NCBI RefSeq assembly: GCF_004570845.1
Contig: NZ_SPQZ01000002.1
Span: 1 to 64,000 of the forward strand
Reading direction: 5' to 3'
Source of the DNA: Orlajensenia leifsoniae
GTDB lineage: Bacteria > Actinomycetota > Actinomycetes > Actinomycetales > Microbacteriaceae
Length of the DNA stretch: 64,000 bases
Part shown: piece after piece, positions 61,849 through 64,000 of the stretch
Numbering within the stretch: the stretch's first letter is position 1
Layout: each line of letters begins with the position of its first letter
The notes under the pieces: generated by a model
The model's database searches: none
What the model saw: only the letters and a program-made list of their open reading frames with translations
Told to the model about the DNA's origin: nothing
Program-made: the position numbers and the translations under genes

Positions 61849-62490
61849 TCAGCGCCGTCGCGCCAAGATGAACCCCTGGCTGTTGCGCTCGAACCCGACG
61901 GGCCCCCGGTCGGCGGTGGCCGTCACCTCGAAGCCGGCGTCGTTCAGCCAGGGCACGAACTCCCGGGTCTCGTGAAGCACGCCGTGGAGCGTGACGTCGT
62001 GTCCGTAGGCCCTCTCGACGACCCGCTCACCCGTGCCCGCCTGGAAGCCGAACAGCACGGTGCCGCCCGGGATGAGAACCCGCCCGACCTCGCGAACGAT
62101 GGCGGCCACATCTGTCTTGCTGCTGTGGATCACGGCATACCAGCAGAGGACCGCCCGGATCGAGGAATCAGCGTGCGGGAGCGTCCGGAGGTCACCGGTC
62201 TCCACAGGGACTCCTGGGTTGCTCGCTCGAGCGTGGCCGATCATCTCCGGCGACAGGTCGATACCGACCAGGGGCGACACCTCGCGAGCAGACAGGTAGT
62301 GCAGCATCCTGCCCGTGCCGCACCCCGCGTCGAGCACGGGCAGATCCGAGTCGGGGAGGTGCGCGATGAAGTGATCGAGCATGCCGAGTTCGAGCGGCGC
62401 TTCGTAGCGCGTGTCGGGCAGGACCTCGGCGTACGTGTGCGCGACGGTGTCGTAGAGCCGACGGGTCTCGTCGATGCGGTCCTCGCTCAT
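61849..62490 (-). CDS. Class I SAM-dependent methyltransferase
   Basis: 213 residues. SAM motif I is LPVLDAGCGTGRMLHYL, motif II GIDLSPEMIGHAR, and VGRVLIPGGTVLFGFQ follows. Methyltransf_11/25-type; substrate unknown. ATG 62490 overlaps the GNAT gene stop by 4 nt; an upstream open frame runs through that gene antisense to dapB and is not used. Confidence 0.87.
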   Translation of the reverse strand: MSEDRIDETRRLYDTVAHTYAEVLPDTRYEAPLELGMLDHFIAHLPDSDLPVLDAGCGTGRMLHYLSAREVSPLVGIDLSPEMIGHARASNPGVPVETGDLRTLPHADSSIRAVLCWYAVIHSSKTDVAAIVREVGRVLIPGGTVLFGFQAGTGERVVERAYGHDVTLHGVLHETREFVPWLNDAGFEVTATADRGPVGFERNSQGFILARRR

Positions 62491-62990
62491 GGGCGAGCCA
62501 GCCTCTTCGCGTACCAGTTCGTCGCGTTCGGGTTGTCGTTGTACGGCTCCACGTCCATATAGCCCGCTCGCCGGTACAGCCCGCCGGCGGCCTCGAGGCT
62601 GGCGTTGGTGTCGAGCACGACCTCGGTGGCGCCGAAGGCCAGCGCACGGTCCTCGAGCTCGGCGAGCAGCGCGCGCCCGGCGCCGAGTCCCCGCGCGCTG
62701 GGTCGCAGGTACAGGTGCTTGACCTCGTAGCGCACGACGCCGTCGGGCGCCGGCAGGCGCCGGATGCCGCCACATCCCACAGCAGCGGAGTCGTCGTCCG
62801 CGGCATCCGTCGCCGCATCGTCCTCGACCACCAGGAACACCCCGGCCGGCGGCACGAACTGCTCGGGAGACGGGAAGGTCGTGCGATACCCGCCGGCGCT
62901 CGGGAAGGTCGCCGCGCGCTCGGCGAAGTACTCGGCGAGCAGCGTGTGGGCCGTCGCATCCGTCACGGGAACCTCGCGGAAACGCACCAT
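62487..62990 (-). CDS. GNAT-family N-acetyltransferase
   Basis: 167 residues. Acetyl-CoA-binding motif A is VKHLYLRPSARGLGAGRALLAEL (residues about 96-118, cut), followed by AAGGLYRRAGYMDVEPYNDNP. ATG 62990 begins shortly before the fold and follows -10 TACGCT (minus strand, 62997-63002) by six nt; the longer frame is not needed. Acceptor unknown. Operon with the methyltransferase. Confidence 0.87.
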   Translation of the reverse strand: MVRFREVPVTDATAHTLLAEYFAERAATFPSAGGYRTTFPSPEQFVPPAGVFLVVEDDAATDAADDDSAAVGCGGIRRLPAPDGVVRYEVKHLYLRPSARGLGAGRALLAELEDRALAFGATEVVLDTNASLEAAGGLYRRAGYMDVEPYNDNPNATNWYAKRLARP

Positions 62991-63090
62991 GCTGCCAGCG
63001 TATTCGTCCAGGCGGGCTCCCGAGGTCGCCCGGGGCCGACGCCTGCCGCGAGACCCCGAACCTCCCACCCCCGATTGCTAGGCTGACCGG

Positions 63091-63885
63091 GTGACAACAC
63101 GCGTTGCCGTCATCGGCGCCACAGGCAGGCTCGGCTCCCTCGTCTCGCGACTCGTGCGCGAGTCCGACGACTTCGAGCTCGTCGCCGAACTCAGCTCCCG
63201 CAGCGGGCTCGACGCCATGCTCGGAGCGGACATCGCGGTCGACGTCAGCCACCCGGCCGTCAGCGGCGAGATCGTGGAGTACGCGGTCGAGAACGGCCTG
63301 CGCGTGCTCGTCGGCACCTCCGGCTGGAGCCAGGAACGCATCGGCGCCATCACCTCGCGGGTCACGGCTAGCGAGGGAGCCGTCGTGTTCATCCCGAACT
63401 TCTCGGTCGGATCCGTGCTCGGCACCCGCCTCGCCACGATCGCGGCGCGCTACTTCGACTCCATCGAGATCGTCGAGGCCCACCACGCGGGCAAGGTCGA
63501 TTCGCCCTCGGGCACCGCCGTGCGCACGGCCGAGCTCATGACCCGTGCCCGCGCCGAGCTCGGACCCGTAGACGCCCCGCACACCGACCAGCGTGCCCGT
63601 GGCCAGCAGGTCGCCAGCATCCCCGTGCACAGCCTGCGCGTCGCCGGCCTTCTCGCCAGCCAGCAGGTCGTCTTCGGCGGCCGCGGCGAGACCCTCGCCA
63701 TTCGCCACGACACCATCTCGGACGAGTCCTACGAGCAGGGCATCATGCTCGCGCTCCGTGCCCTGCGCGAGGCGAGCGGCGTCACCGTCGGCCTCGACGC
63801 GCTGCTCGGCCTCGGATCGATCGGAGGCGAGGTTCCGCCGGCACCGGTCGACCCTCGCGACACCTCCGACCTCGTGCAGGACTGA
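63091..63885 (+). CDS. dapB: 4-hydroxy-tetrahydrodipicolinate reductase
   Basis: 264 residues (slightly shorter than the E. coli enzyme, usual for actinobacteria at about 245-265). NAD(P)-binding VAVIGATGRLGSLVSRLV at the start and the signature EAHHAGKVDSPSGTA with the catalytic His and Lys. It reduces the dihydrodipicolinate precursor in lysine and diaminopimelate synthesis. GTG start six nt after -10 TAGGCT (63079-63084), so probably leaderless. Confidence 0.95.
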   Translation: MTTRVAVIGATGRLGSLVSRLVRESDDFELVAELSSRSGLDAMLGADIAVDVSHPAVSGEIVEYAVENGLRVLVGTSGWSQERIGAITSRVTASEGAVVFIPNFSVGSVLGTRLATIAARYFDSIEIVEAHHAGKVDSPSGTAVRTAELMTRARAELGPVDAPHTDQRARGQQVASIPVHSLRVAGLLASQQVVFGGRGETLAIRHDTISDESYEQGIMLALRALREASGVTVGLDALLGLGSIGGEVPPAPVDPRDTSDLVQD

Positions 63886-63890
63886 CGCGC

Positions 63891-64000
63891 GTGAAGTCCC
63901 GCACCGCCGCCTGGCTGATGGCCCTGCTGCTCGTTCTCTACTTCGTGCTCGTCGGCTGGCGCGCCGTGCAGTTCATGGGCACCGGCGAGCTCGTCGGCAT
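63891..64000 (+). CDS. Membrane protein, N-terminal fragment
   Basis: Open from a GTG at 63891 to the window end (36 codons): KSRTAAWLMALLLVLYFVLV then GWRAVQFMGTGELVG, one N-terminal membrane helix. Five nt after dapB in the same direction, so co-transcribed. The family cannot be judged from this fragment. Confidence 0.6.
   Translation, partial: MKSRTAAWLMALLLVLYFVLVGWRAVQFMGTGELVG

Overview
The window is high-GC DNA of an actinobacterium. The dispersed GC-rich palindromes, the frequent -10 hexamers placed 6-7 nt before start codons (leaderless mRNAs), a 13E12/DUF222 gene with a LexA box, an Actino-pnp leader, and the genes rpsO, pnp, an M16 peptidase and dapB in that order point to the family Microbacteriaceae. 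This assignment is inferred from content; no rRNA is present. I saw no tRNA, phage, integrase, transposase or CRISPR array. Base composition and gene density look chromosomal throughout.

Layout. 1-3 kb: a truncated 13E12 HNH-type gene and a compact operon (small membrane protein, XRE regulator, zinc-less MDR oxidoreductase) whose promoter is bracketed by two copies of a 20-bp palindrome. 3.1-10 kb: a catabolic cluster (GntR/FCD regulator, SDR, aldehyde dehydrogenase, gamma-glutamyl hydrolase, glutamine-synthetase-like ligase, divergent ethanolamine-type permease). Together these fit ethanolamine use through gamma-glutamylated intermediates. 10-22 kb: mostly housekeeping and accessory genes (aspA, FAH-family hydrolase, Ada-AlkA fusion, YihY, GlcD-like oxidase, FKBP, two alpha/beta hydrolases) and a protealysin-like protease next to an emfourin-like inhibitor. 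22.8-25.7 kb: a large secreted lamin-tail-domain protein with a sortase-type tail. 25.7-36.2 kb: glutathione-independent formaldehyde dehydrogenase, rpsO, luciferase-like monooxygenases (one in a CE1758/CE1759-type duo), an ArsR-SRPBCC-VOC operon, thioredoxin, PoxB, VanZ. 36.2-38.9 kb: pnp with its structured leader. 39-43.7 kb: a winged-helix regulator divergent from an ABC-2 exporter and a two-component system.

44-58 kb is a branched-chain amino acid catabolism region. An Lrp regulator is divergent from a three-gene branched-chain 2-oxoacid dehydrogenase operon. After a small insert (PCD, MBL hydrolase, TetR, and a DUF559/AbiEi-type endonuclease-like gene flanked by two matching 82-bp palindromes) comes a TetR-controlled acyl-CoA carboxylase beta/alpha, acyl-CoA dehydrogenase, MaoC hydratase and CitE-like lyase operon. 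The gene set matches the Mycobacterium tuberculosis Rv2495c-Rv2502c locus. 58.3-64 kb: an aldo/keto-reductase-fold protein lacking most catalytic residues, an M16 peptidase, a phosphatase, a methyltransferase and GNAT pair, dapB, and the start of a membrane protein.

Two families of dispersed palindromes (A: CGCTCGCTGAGGCC type; B: CTGGTCGAGTAG type) sit in 3' intergenic spots. They supply stop codons to two genes, and a B-like copy appears to have become an in-frame linker inside the acyl-CoA carboxylase alpha subunit.
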